Assembly (NCBI RefSeq): GCF_001434465.1
Contig: NZ_AZGE01000006.1
Span: 1 to 35,958 of the forward strand
DNA length: 35,958 bases
Reading direction: 5' to 3'
Source: Limosilactobacillus oris DSM 4864
GTDB lineage: Bacteria; Bacillota; Bacilli; Lactobacillales; Lactobacillaceae
The notes beneath the pieces are model-generated. The model did no database searches. It was given only the letters and a program-made list of their open reading frames with translations, and was not told the origin of the DNA. Position 1 is the first letter of the stretch. Each line of letters starts with the position of its first letter. Positions 18,344 through 25,878 of this stretch are shown piece after piece. The position numbers and the translations under genes were made by a program.

Positions 18344-18372
18344 TTGACAGTGGATTGGGAGCCAATTACAAT
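18344..18372 (+). promoter_or_regulatory. pyrR promoter
   Basis: TTGACA (18344-18349), 17-bp spacer, TACAAT (18367-18372): near-perfect sigma-A promoter beginning just after the previous stop codon. Confidence 0.85.
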
Positions 18373-18390
18373 AAAATAAATAGTTTCCTT

Positions 18391-18469
18391 TAAGTGGCCC
18401 AGTGAGACCGGCAAGGACCGATGGAATGTTGTTCTCCGTTAGTTACTTGTGCTGCTAACGGAGCTTTTT
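18391..18469 (+). promoter_or_regulatory. PyrR-binding attenuator leader
   Basis: The segment at 18396-18416 (GGCCCAGTGAGACCGGCAAG and the following base) matches the conserved PyrR-binding loop (UCCAGAGAGGCUxGCAAGG-like). It is followed by an intrinsic terminator: CTCCGTTAG (18434-18442) with CTAACGGAG (18455-18463) and CTTTTT. UMP-bound PyrR would stabilise the binding hairpin and favour termination. This is autoregulation of pyrR. Confidence 0.85.
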
Positions 18470-18493
18470 GGTTGGAAGAGAGAGTGGAATTAA

Positions 18494-19045
<552 letters not shown>

Positions 19046-19053
19046 GTAAGCTA

Positions 19054-19103
19054 AAAGGGAGCGTGACAGAAGTCATTTATGACTTCGTCTTCACGCCCCT
19101 TTG
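19054..19103 (+). terminator. Strong terminator after pyrR
   Basis: Three-part stem: AAAGGG (19054-19059) with CCCTTT (19097-19102), GCGTGA (19061-19066) with TCACGC (19091-19096), GAAGTCAT (19069-19076) with ATGACTTC (19079-19086). Confidence 0.8.
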
Positions 19104-19155
19104 TGTACTGCGCTGTTCGCTTTTTGTTAAAGTAATAGGACTTATGTCACAGCCC
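19057..19155. repeat. Fold-back element with imperfect inverted arms
   Basis: The left arm GGGAGCGTGACAGAAGTC (19057-19074) is nearly complementary to GACTTATGTCACAGCCC (19139-19155), enclosing about 65 bp. The left arm is also part of the pyrR terminator, so two folds compete. The inside contains TACTGCGCTG (19106-19115), which recurs inverted in the element at 35826. It looks like a dispersed intergenic repeat, but copy number cannot be judged from one window. Confidence 0.4.
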
Positions 19156-19187
19156 TTTTTATGTGTCGGGGAATGTTTCCCGGGAAA

Positions 19188-19592
19188 TTATTTTTCCTTC
19201 CAGTAACGGGCATTGGTTAGGATTTGCCGGGAGCGTTCGTCTGCTGGCCGGTAACCTTTATTGAAGAGGTGCCGGAAGTACATCATGTTGTAGAAGAAGG
19301 CAAAAACGACGGAGGGAATTGGAAATTCCAATAGCCAGTTAAGGCCAAAGAACAGGGCCACCAGGGCGTAGTCCAGGTCTAAGACGATGATTAACAAGAA
19401 GTTGTAATAGTCGCCCCGAAAGAGTGCCGGTAGTGGGCCAAACCAGAGGGTCGTCCATGAGATTCCCACCTTGGCGATCCGGATGTCACCCTGATCGTTA
19501 ACAATCTTGGTGTAATTTGGTGGGAGGGGGAGATTATTCAAGTTAAACGGGTTTTGGTCATTATTATTGTTGTTGCCAAATGGGTTTTGCAT
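19188..19592 (-). CDS. Small membrane protein, DUF2628-like, unknown function
   Basis: 134 residues. An Asn-rich N-terminus (MQNPFGNNNNNDQNPFN) is followed by an IAKVGISWTTLWFGPLPALFRGDYYNF segment, two to three hydrophobic stretches (LLIIVLDLDYALVALFFGLNWLL, VVFAFFYNMMYF) and a polar C-terminal tail. The WT-x-x-x-FGPLPALFRGD pattern resembles small membrane proteins of the DUF2628 type; this is a memory-based guess. ATG 19592 is preferred to a GTG at 19634, which has no ribosome site. The upstream neighbour on the same strand is rlmCD, 63 bp away. Confidence 0.65.
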   Translation of the reverse strand: MQNPFGNNNNNDQNPFNLNNLPLPPNYTKIVNDQGDIRIAKVGISWTTLWFGPLPALFRGDYYNFLLIIVLDLDYALVALFFGLNWLLEFPIPSVVFAFFYNMMYFRHLFNKGYRPADERSRQILTNARYWKEK

Positions 19593-19655
19593 ATCTCTTG
19601 TCCACTTCTTTCTGTTAAATAATAATGATAACACATTCGGGTGACTGACACTACT

Positions 19656-21047
19656 TTAGTGCCGGAGAGACAGCTTGACGACAGCTTCACAGCGGGCCGT
19701 CTGGGGCATCATGTCGATGGGCTGGATGTAGTCAACGTGGTAGACGCTGGTTAGCCGCCGGAGATTGCGGGCTAAGGAGGCCATTCCACAGGAAACGTAG
19801 GCAAATTTGCGGGGCTTGACCCGTAGAATCTGTTTAATCAGTTCGTCATCTAAACCGGTCCGCGGTGGATCGACAACCAGGGCGTCAAATTGCAACCCTT
19901 CATCGAGCCAGCGCGGCATCAGCTCTTCGGCCTTGCCAACTTCGTACTGGGCGTTGGTAATACCATTTAGCTTGGCATTGGCATTGGCGTCCGCGACGGC
20001 CTCAGGGATGACTTCCATCCCCCGGACGGCCTTCACCCGGGAGGCCAGCGAAAGACCGATGGTACCAATCCCGGCATAGGCATCAATCAAGGTGTCTTCC
20101 GGGGCGAGTTCCAGGGCTTCAGCAGCCTGCTCGTAGAGGACCTCCGTTTGTTCCGGGTTCAGCTGGAGGAAGGACCGGGCGGAGAGTTCAAAGTCGAGCC
20201 CCATCAAACTTTCGGTGATGGTCTCCTTCCCTGCCAGGTGGATCATTTGCTCACCCCAGACAAGTGGTGTATCACCGGGATTGACGTTTTGCATGACGGA
20301 AACGACCTCTGGCAGCTGCTGGGCGATGGCTTCCAGGAAGGGCCGCTTGTGAATCAGCTTGGGGGTATTGGTGATCAGGGTCAATTGGAGTTCGCCGGTT
20401 GTCCAGGATTCGCGGACGACGATGGTCTTGATAATGCCGCTGTTGTGGTCTTCATCGTAAACGGGGATTTGCAAGTCCTCAATCAATTGGACGACCGTCC
20501 GGACAACCTTCATTGTCCGGGGCATTTGAACCGCACACTCCTGCATATCAACGAGGTCATGGCTGTTAGGCTTGTACAGGCCCGCCGCCACGTGACCGTC
20601 CACCATCCGGACCTGGAACTGAGCCTTGTTGCGGTAATGATATTCTTCCGGTGCCTCAATCGTCCGGCGAACGTCATAGTTGCGGTAGCCGTATGGTTGA
20701 AACTTTGCGAGACTATCAAGGACGACCTGCCGCTTAAAGGCCAGCTGCTGCGGGTAGGCGAGGTTTTCCAGCTCAAACCCGCCAGCAACATTGGCGTAGC
20801 TATCCCGCGGGGTGACCCGGTGACGGCTGCGCTTGCGGATGCGGTGGATGGTTGCCTCTAAGAAACGGGGATGAATACGGGTAACTTCGGCAACCACGAC
20901 TTCGCCCGGGAGCGCGCCGGAAACAAAGCAAACCTTGTGCTTGTAGTAGCCGATTCCGTGCCCATTTACGCCCAAGCGGCGAATCGTCAGCGGGAAACGC
21001 TCCCCAATGTTAACCTCAACGTCCGTTTTTACTTGCTCTTTTGCCAT
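19656..21047 (-). CDS. rlmCD: 23S rRNA (uracil-5)-methyltransferase, RlmCD/RumA family
   Basis: 463 residues. SAM-dependent methylation of uridines in 23S rRNA. An N-terminal TRAM domain (about 8-66) is followed by a central domain and a C-terminal Rossmann methyltransferase with DAYAGIGTIGLSLASR, DPPRTGLD, nucleophile Cys in YVSCGMASLARNL and general-base Glu in ARCEAVVKL. The Fe-S ligand pattern of E. coli RlmD (C-x5-C-x2-C before LQHxxYxxQ) is not present: the matching stretch reads RDSYANVAGGFELENLAYPQQL. Start at 21047 is set by CGGAGT nearby; an upstream extension to 21134 has no support. TATAAT boxes occur on this strand at 21065-21070 and 21126-21131. Confidence 0.92.
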   Translation of the reverse strand: MAKEQVKTDVEVNIGERFPLTIRRLGVNGHGIGYYKHKVCFVSGALPGEVVVAEVTRIHPRFLEATIHRIRKRSRHRVTPRDSYANVAGGFELENLAYPQQLAFKRQVVLDSLAKFQPYGYRNYDVRRTIEAPEEYHYRNKAQFQVRMVDGHVAAGLYKPNSHDLVDMQECAVQMPRTMKVVRTVVQLIEDLQIPVYDEDHNSGIIKTIVVRESWTTGELQLTLITNTPKLIHKRPFLEAIAQQLPEVVSVMQNVNPGDTPLVWGEQMIHLAGKETITESLMGLDFELSARSFLQLNPEQTEVLYEQAAEALELAPEDTLIDAYAGIGTIGLSLASRVKAVRGMEVIPEAVADANANAKLNGITNAQYEVGKAEELMPRWLDEGLQFDALVVDPPRTGLDDELIKQILRVKPRKFAYVSCGMASLARNLRRLTSVYHVDYIQPIDMMPQTARCEAVVKLSLRH

Positions 21048-21185
21048 GTTTTTACTCCGTTCATTATAATATCCCTTCATTTTACCATCTTCAGCCGGGG
21101 AGTGGGGAAATGATAAGGCTAAGATTATAACCAAATCGTTGAAAAGTATCTATTAAGTGGAAAGAATACTAATAATTAGCCTGCT

Positions 21186-21213
21186 TTGGTGTCGCTGGCA
21201 TTGAAATTATAGT
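21186..21213 (+). promoter_or_regulatory. Possible promoter of the flavin-reductase/apbE operon
   Basis: TTGGTG (21186-21191), 16-bp spacer, TATAGT (21208-21213). Boxes are imperfect, so this is tentative. Confidence 0.4.
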
Positions 21214-21263
21214 AAAATGGCAGTGTGAAATGTTGCATAAATAATTATAAGGAAGTGACAAGT

Positions 21264-21839
21264 TTGAAGATTGCTGCGATTGCAGGATCCAATGCGAACC
21301 ATTCTTATAATCGAATGCTGTTAGAGTACATCGCGAAGGACTTTCGCGACACTGACGATGTCGATGTGATTGACATTCGCAAGGTTCCACTATTTAACGA
21401 AAACTACAAGGGTAAGACACCGGACGTAGTAGCTGATATTGACCGCCGGGTAGCTGCGGCCGATGCGGTGATTATTGCCAGTCCCGAATACAACCACTCA
21501 ATTACCTCCGCACTAAAGAGTATGGTAGAGTGGCTTTCTTATGAGCTGCACCCGTTGGAGAACAAGCCCGTTATGATTATCGGGGCTTCGACCCACGAGC
21601 AGGGTTCTTCCCGTTCACAGGTTCAGTTGCGGGATATTTTAATTTCTCCTGGGGTCAACGCCCACGTCTTCCAGGGAGAAGAATTCTTTATGAGCAACGT
21701 TGCCAGCTTGATGGATGAGGATGGCAACATTACTGACCCAGGGACAATCAAATTCCTCGAAAAGTGCATGCGGGAATTTAAGCCCTACGCAGCGGCGATT
21801 AACGGGATGGTTGCGAAAAAGGAGGAGGCAAATAACTAA
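21264..21839 (+). CDS. NADPH-dependent FMN reductase-family flavoprotein
   Basis: 191-residue flavodoxin-fold oxidoreductase that uses NAD(P)H and bound FMN to reduce quinones, azo dyes or free flavin; substrate unknown. It has the N-terminal phosphate loop IAAIAGSNANHSYNRMLLEYI and the family signature IIASPEYNHSITSALKSMVEWLS. The start is TTG 21264, with AAGGAAGTG (21249-21257) at proper distance; an extension to 21225 lacks a ribosome site. Unlike the next protein it has no tail motif. It overlaps the next gene by one base (TAATG), with GGAGGAGG near its own end serving the next start. Confidence 0.9.
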   Translation: MKIAAIAGSNANHSYNRMLLEYIAKDFRDTDDVDVIDIRKVPLFNENYKGKTPDVVADIDRRVAAADAVIIASPEYNHSITSALKSMVEWLSYELHPLENKPVMIIGASTHEQGSSRSQVQLRDILISPGVNAHVFQGEEFFMSNVASLMDEDGNITDPGTIKFLEKCMREFKPYAAAINGMVAKKEEANN

Positions 21840-23086
21840 TGAAAATTTTAGCGCTTGTCGGAACGAACGCAAACTTCTCCTATAACCGGATTTTACTCCA
21901 GTTCATGAAGAAGCACTTCCAGCAGATGGCCGACATTGAAATTTACGAAATTAGCAAGTTGCCCGCTTTCGGGGTCGACGTCCCGCTGAGTGAGCAGACA
22001 GAGGTATGGAAGCTCAAGCAGAAAGTCAAGGCCGCGGATGGGGTGGTGTTCTCCACGCCCGAATACGACCACGGGATTCCAGCAGCCCTCAAGAGCGCGA
22101 CGGAATGGTTATCCTACCACACCGAAGTTTTGAAGCATAAGCCGGTGATGGTTGTTGGGGTTTCTTACGGACGGCAAGCCTCTGCCCGTTCGCAGGTTCA
22201 AATGCGGCAGATTCTGATTTCACCTGACTGTGATGCCAACCTCCTTCCCGGAAACGAAGTGCTGATCGGTGGTGCGAGCCGGGTCTTTTCTAAGGACGGC
22301 CGCTTGATCAACGCCGAGATGCGTGACAACCTGGAAAAATGCTTTACGCACTTTATCGAATACATTCAAGTATTTAAGAATATTACTAAGGAGGAAGCTG
22401 AGATGCCTATTAAACGCCCAACTATCAGTGATGCTTACATTAACTTCCCGACTGGCCGCTTGACCCTGAAGGAAGTTCAACAGATTTTCAGTACGATTCC
22501 GTTTGAAATTGACCTGGTAGATAGCTCTGACCGCTTTGCTTGGTACTCAGACAAGCCCAACCGGGAACACGTCCGCAGCGTGGCTTCGCTGAACGAACCG
22601 GTTACGGAATGCCACCCGCCAAAGGCTGTTCCGATCGTTATGCAAATTATCAACAGCTTCCGTGATGGCAAGAAAGATGTTGTTACCCGGCCATTATGGA
22701 TGAACGGCCACCGCTCTCTGATTCAATACTACGCCCTGCGCGATGTTGACGGCCACTACCTGGGGACGATCGAATTTACGGGGAGTGTTGAATACATCCT
22801 CAACCTGTTTGAAAATGGCGGCTGGGACCAGAATCCGGACGCGACGACTGGTGCCTCCAAGCATGATGATGCTCCAGCAGACGCGGCGGCACCCGTTGCT
22901 GATGCTTCAACTGGTGCTTCGGAATCCTCTGCTGACGATGACACTGCTAGCCCTGCGGAAGCCGCAGGAACGCCAGCTGCGGATAGCGAAGATGGCGACG
23001 ACGCAACGACCGGCGCCTCCGAAAGTGGCAGTGTGGATGCTGACGACGAAACTGCCGATGCTTCTACCGGTGCCTCCGAAAACTAG
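21839..23086 (+). CDS. FMN-reductase domain + PAS-like domain + tail with four DA(S/T)TGAS flavinylation motifs
   Basis: 415 residues in three parts. (1) 1-~185: FMN_red domain, paralogous to the previous gene (LALVGTNANFSYNRILLQF, STPEYDHGIPAALKSATEWLS). (2) ~205-330: a PAS_10-like domain as found after DUF438 (LTLKEVQQIFSTIPFEIDLVDSSDRFAWYSD, CHPPKAVPIVMQIINSFRDGKKD, YYALRDVDGHYLGTIEFTGSVE), likely binding flavin or heme. (3) 331-415: an acidic, Ala-rich, presumably disordered tail with DATTGAS at 334-340 and 388-394 and DASTGAS at 355-361 and 407-413. The motif fits the ApbE target consensus Dxx(s/t)gA(T/S), and ApbE is encoded next. No signal peptide or membrane helix, so cytosolic. Met189 (22403) is a possible second start. 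Confidence 0.88.
   Translation: MKILALVGTNANFSYNRILLQFMKKHFQQMADIEIYEISKLPAFGVDVPLSEQTEVWKLKQKVKAADGVVFSTPEYDHGIPAALKSATEWLSYHTEVLKHKPVMVVGVSYGRQASARSQVQMRQILISPDCDANLLPGNEVLIGGASRVFSKDGRLINAEMRDNLEKCFTHFIEYIQVFKNITKEEAEMPIKRPTISDAYINFPTGRLTLKEVQQIFSTIPFEIDLVDSSDRFAWYSDKPNREHVRSVASLNEPVTECHPPKAVPIVMQIINSFRDGKKDVVTRPLWMNGHRSLIQYYALRDVDGHYLGTIEFTGSVEYILNLFENGGWDQNPDATTGASKHDDAPADAAAPVADASTGASESSADDDTASPAEAAGTPAADSEDGDDATTGASESGSVDADDETADASTGASEN
22388..22405 (+). promoter_or_regulatory. Internal Shine-Dalgarno and in-frame ATG (Met189)
   Basis: AAGGAGG (22388-22394), eight-base spacing, ATG at 22403, in frame with the host gene and located exactly between the FMN-reductase and PAS-like domains. 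It would yield a 227-residue PAS-tail protein. Confidence 0.55.
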
Positions 23087-23088
23087 GG

Positions 23089-24012
23089 ATGGCAAGTGAA
23101 TTGATGGCCCAGCAGCACAGCATGGTTCACCGGGCCCTGGGGACCAAAATTGTGCTGACGGTCTATGGGGACGAGTATTTTCCCCTGCTGAGCCAAGCGA
23201 TGAAGATGATTGATGGCTACGAGGACCGGCTGACGGTCAACCGGCCGGTCTCCGAGGTGATGGCGGTCAACCAGGCTGCCGGGCGGACCCCTAAATTAGT
23301 GTCGCCAACGACCTATGAACTGGTCAAGCTGGCGGTTCATTATAGTCGGGAGAATTTTGGCTTCAATGCCCTGATCGGCCCGCTGGTAAAGCTGTGGAAA
23401 ATCGGTTTTGCCGGGGCGAATGTTCCTAGTGACCAGGCGATTAAGGACCGGCTCCGGCTCATTGATCCCTACCAGGTGCTGCTGGATGATGATAACCGGA
23501 CTGTCTACCTCGAGCAGCCGGGGATGGAATTGGACCTGGGCGGGATCGCAAAGGGCTACATTGCCGACCGGGTCCGGGACTTTTGGCTGGCTCAGGGAGT
23601 TCCTGCTGGGATCATTAACTTGGGCGGCAACCTGGTTTTTGTCGGTCAATCACCCCGGCGAGCAGACGGTCAGTGGATTATTGGTGTCCAGGACCCGCAG
23701 CTCAAGCGGGGGCATGACCTGGAAACGGTTCGCCAGCCGGCGTGCTCGGCGGTGACCTCGGGGATTTACGAGCGCTTCCTGGTAAAGGACGGGCGGCGTT
23801 ACCATCACCTTTTGGATCCCCGGACTGGCTACCCGCTGGAGACCGACCTTAGCAGCGTAACGGTCTTTACTGACCAGTCGGTGCTGGGTGAAATCGAGGC
23901 CAAACGGCTCTTCTTTAACGGGGCGCCCTTGGCTGGCTGGGCGAGTCACCCGGGCAACCGGGGGGCGGTCTTTATTCACAATGACGAACGCGTCGAAAAT
24001 ATAAATATTTAA
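23089..24012 (+). CDS. apbE: FAD:protein FMN transferase (ApbE family)
   Basis: Moves FMN from FAD onto a Thr/Ser of target proteins, with Mg2+. The 307-residue protein shows the ApbE motifs PGMELDLGGIAKGYIADRVRDF, INLGGNLVFVG, SAVTSGIYERF and HHLLDPRTGYPLETDLSSVTV. Near the end, where many family members have AD-x-LST-x-LF, this one reads GEIEAKRLFF, a changed metal-site segment. It lacks a signal peptide and lipobox, so it acts in the cytosol. It starts 2 bp after the multi-motif protein and is almost certainly coexpressed; that protein is the obvious substrate. A later ATG at 23104 is an alternative start. Confidence 0.93.
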   Translation: MASELMAQQHSMVHRALGTKIVLTVYGDEYFPLLSQAMKMIDGYEDRLTVNRPVSEVMAVNQAAGRTPKLVSPTTYELVKLAVHYSRENFGFNALIGPLVKLWKIGFAGANVPSDQAIKDRLRLIDPYQVLLDDDNRTVYLEQPGMELDLGGIAKGYIADRVRDFWLAQGVPAGIINLGGNLVFVGQSPRRADGQWIIGVQDPQLKRGHDLETVRQPACSAVTSGIYERFLVKDGRRYHHLLDPRTGYPLETDLSSVTVFTDQSVLGEIEAKRLFFNGAPLAGWASHPGNRGAVFIHNDERVENINI

Positions 24013-24019
24013 AATGGGG

Positions 24020-24064
24020 GACGGCCGCTGAGCACTAGCTGTATGCTTGGCGGCCGTCTTTTTT
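24020..24064 (+). terminator. Terminator after apbE
   Basis: GACGGCCGC (24020-24028) pairs with GCGGCCGTC (24050-24058), inner AGCA/TGCT, followed by six T. Confidence 0.93.
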
Positions 24065-24087
24065 GGTGAGAAATAATTAAATTTCGA

Positions 24088-24116
24088 TTGCTTAATTTGA
24101 ATAAATGTAATATGAT
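24088..24116 (+). promoter_or_regulatory. serS promoter
   Basis: TTGCTT (24088-24093), 17-bp spacer, TATGAT (24111-24116). Confidence 0.65.
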
Positions 24117-24122
24117 AATGGC

Positions 24123-24346
24123 AAAATCAAACACGGAAGCATTTCAAGTAGGTTATTCAGAGAGGCCGCGGCTGGTGTGAGCGGCTGACCGAAACTCCGG
24201 TGCTGTTAAATGTGGGCGGGTAATGCCGCACGGCGGATGGCCGTTATCCATCACGAGGGTGACAGTTTGACTGTCGAACTTGGGTGGTACCGCGGAACTA
24301 AGAGCCATTTCGTCCCAAAATTTTTGAGGATGGAATGGCTCTTTTC
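24123..24346 (+). promoter_or_regulatory. T-box leader of serS
   Basis: Shows AGAGAGG and the distal-loop GGTGTGA of stem I, then ACTCCGG, consistent with a UCC (Ser) specifier, the conserved T-box GGTGGTACCGCGG (24283-24295), and a terminator AGAGCCATT (24301-24309) with AATGGCTCTTTT (24334-24345). Uncharged tRNA-Ser would stabilise the antiterminator and raise serS expression. Confidence 0.93.
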
Positions 24347-24362
24347 GTTAGGAGGAATTCAG

Positions 24363-25664
24363 ATGCTAGATATTAAGAAGATTCGTCAAAACCCAGACTT
24401 TTACAAGCAAAAGCTCGCTACCCGGGGTATTCAGGCGGAAGAAATCGATGAAGTCCTGGCCCTTGACCAAAAGCGGCGGGACCTGCTTCAGCAGACGGAA
24501 ACGATGAAGGCGCAACGGAACGCCGCATCAAAGAAAATTGGTGAAGCCAAGCGCAACGGTGAATCCGCGGATGAAGCCATCAAGGAAACCCGGGAACTCG
24601 GCGATAAGATCAAGCAGCTGGACGAACAGGTCGAAGCTAACGACGAAGAACTGCACGACAAAATGTCCCGCCTGCCTAACGTTCCGCACGATGGTGTCCC
24701 GGTCAGCCTGACCGAAGACGGGGCCGTTGAACTGCGGAAGGTCGGCAGGATCCGTGACTTTGACTTTGAACCCAAGCACCACTGGGACGTTGGTGAACAG
24801 CTTGGCATCCTTGACTTTGACCGGGCTGGGAAGGTTTCTGGCTCCCGGTTCGTCTACTACCTTGGCTTGGGGGCGCAGCTGGAACGGGCCGTTTACAACT
24901 TCATGCTCGATGAACACATGAAGGATGGTTATACCGAAGTGCTGCCGCCATACATTGTTAACGCCGACTCCATGTACGGGACGGGGCAGTTCCCGAAGTT
25001 CAAGGAAGGGGTCTACCAGGTCAATGGCGAAGACATGACCCTGATTCCGACGGCGGAAGTGCCGTTGACCAACTACTACCGTGGCGAGGTCATCCCAGAA
25101 GAAGAACTGCCGGTTTACGTGACTGCCCTGACGCCTTGCTTCCGTTCTGAGGCGGGGGCTGCTGGCCGGGATACCCGGGGCTTGATCCGGATGCACCAGT
25201 TTAATAAGGTTGAAATGGTGAAGTACACGAAGCCAGAAAATTCATGGGATGAGCTTGAAAAGATGACGGCCAATGCCGAAAATATCCTGAAGAAGCTGGA
25301 CATTCCGTACCACGTGATCACTTTGACAACGAGTGATATGTCCTTCACCGCTTCTGAGACCCACGACCTGGAGCTGTGGATGCCTGCCCAGAAGAAGTAC
25401 CGGGAAGTTTCCAGCTGTTCTAACTGCCTGGACTTCCAAGCACGGCGGATGCACACCCAGTACCGGGACGAAAACGGTAAGCTGCAATATGTTCACACCC
25501 TGAACGGTTCTGGACTAGCAGTCGGCCGGACCGTGGCTGCAATCTTGGAAAATTACCAAAACGCGGACGGCTCCGTGACGATTCCAGAGGTCTTAGTACC
25601 TTACATGCACGGGGTAACCAAGATTACCAAGGAAAACGCGGTACCATTCCGGAATAAGAAGTAA
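24363..25664 (+). CDS. serS: Seryl-tRNA synthetase
   Basis: Charges tRNA-Ser with serine in the cytosol. 433 residues, class II. The N-terminal long coiled-coil arm (about 25-105, [17 protein letters not shown] and on) binds tRNA. Motif 2 is [28 protein letters not shown] and motif 3 is [21 protein letters not shown] 24363 follows GGAGG (24351-24355); the open frame upstream to 24210 lies inside the T-box RNA and is not coding. Controlled by the T-box. Confidence 0.97.
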   Translation: MLDIKKIRQNPDFYKQKLATRGIQAEEIDEVLALDQKRRDLLQQTETMKAQRNAASKKIGEAKRNGESADEAIKETRELGDKIKQLDEQVEANDEELHDKMSRLPNVPHDGVPVSLTEDGAVELRKVGRIRDFDFEPKHHWDVGEQLGILDFDRAGKVSGSRFVYYLGLGAQLERAVYNFMLDEHMKDGYTEVLPPYIVNADSMYGTGQFPKFKEGVYQVNGEDMTLIPTAEVPLTNYYRGEVIPEEELPVYVTALTPCFRSEAGAAGRDTRGLIRMHQFNKVEMVKYTKPENSWDELEKMTANAENILKKLDIPYHVITLTTSDMSFTASETHDLELWMPAQKKYREVSSCSNCLDFQARRMHTQYRDENGKLQYVHTLNGSGLAVGRTVAAILENYQNADGSVTIPEVLVPYMHGVTKITKENAVPFRNKK

Positions 25665-25687
25665 CTAGCAATCGCAAGAGAGTGAGA

Positions 25688-25735
25688 GAACACCGAAAAT
25701 CGGCTGGCAAGCTGGTTTTCGGTGTTCGTCTTTCG
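25688..25735 (+). terminator. Terminator after serS
   Basis: GAACACCGAAAA (25688-25699) pairs with TTTTCGGTGTTC (25716-25727), followed by a T-rich stretch. Confidence 0.85.
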
Positions 25736-25827
25736 CCGCGCGGCAAAACGGTTGGCCTGTCTGCCAGCTGACTGCGCCCCCCTCCGCGATTTCTGTTCAT
25801 CTCCACCTATGCCCTATATATAATTTC

Positions 25828-25836
25828 TGTTATAAT
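25828..25836 (+). promoter_or_regulatory. Extended -10 promoter of the LPXTG protein gene
   Basis: TG-T-TATAAT (25828-25836); a second TATA-rich box lies at 25815-25824. No good -35 is seen. Confidence 0.5.
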
Positions 25837-25878
25837 TAACGGGGAAGTAACTTTAATTTTTACGGGGGGTTATTAGTG

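Noticed and set aside
20148-20861. 237-residue plus-strand reading frame inside rlmCD
   Set aside because: Antisense shadow of a well-supported methyltransferase, with no start signals or recognisable domain.
22838-23083. Tail repeats as a simple low-complexity or DNA repeat expansion
   Set aside because: The four motif copies differ at synonymous sites and have unequal spacing (21, 33, 19 residues), so selection on the peptide is a better explanation.
24210-24362. N-terminal extension of serS
   Set aside because: This open frame lies in the T-box leader; ATG 24363 has a GGAGG site and matches the normal SerRS N-terminus.
24528-25196. 222-residue minus-strand frame inside serS
   Set aside because: Antisense to the conserved catalytic core of SerRS; no domain or translation signals.
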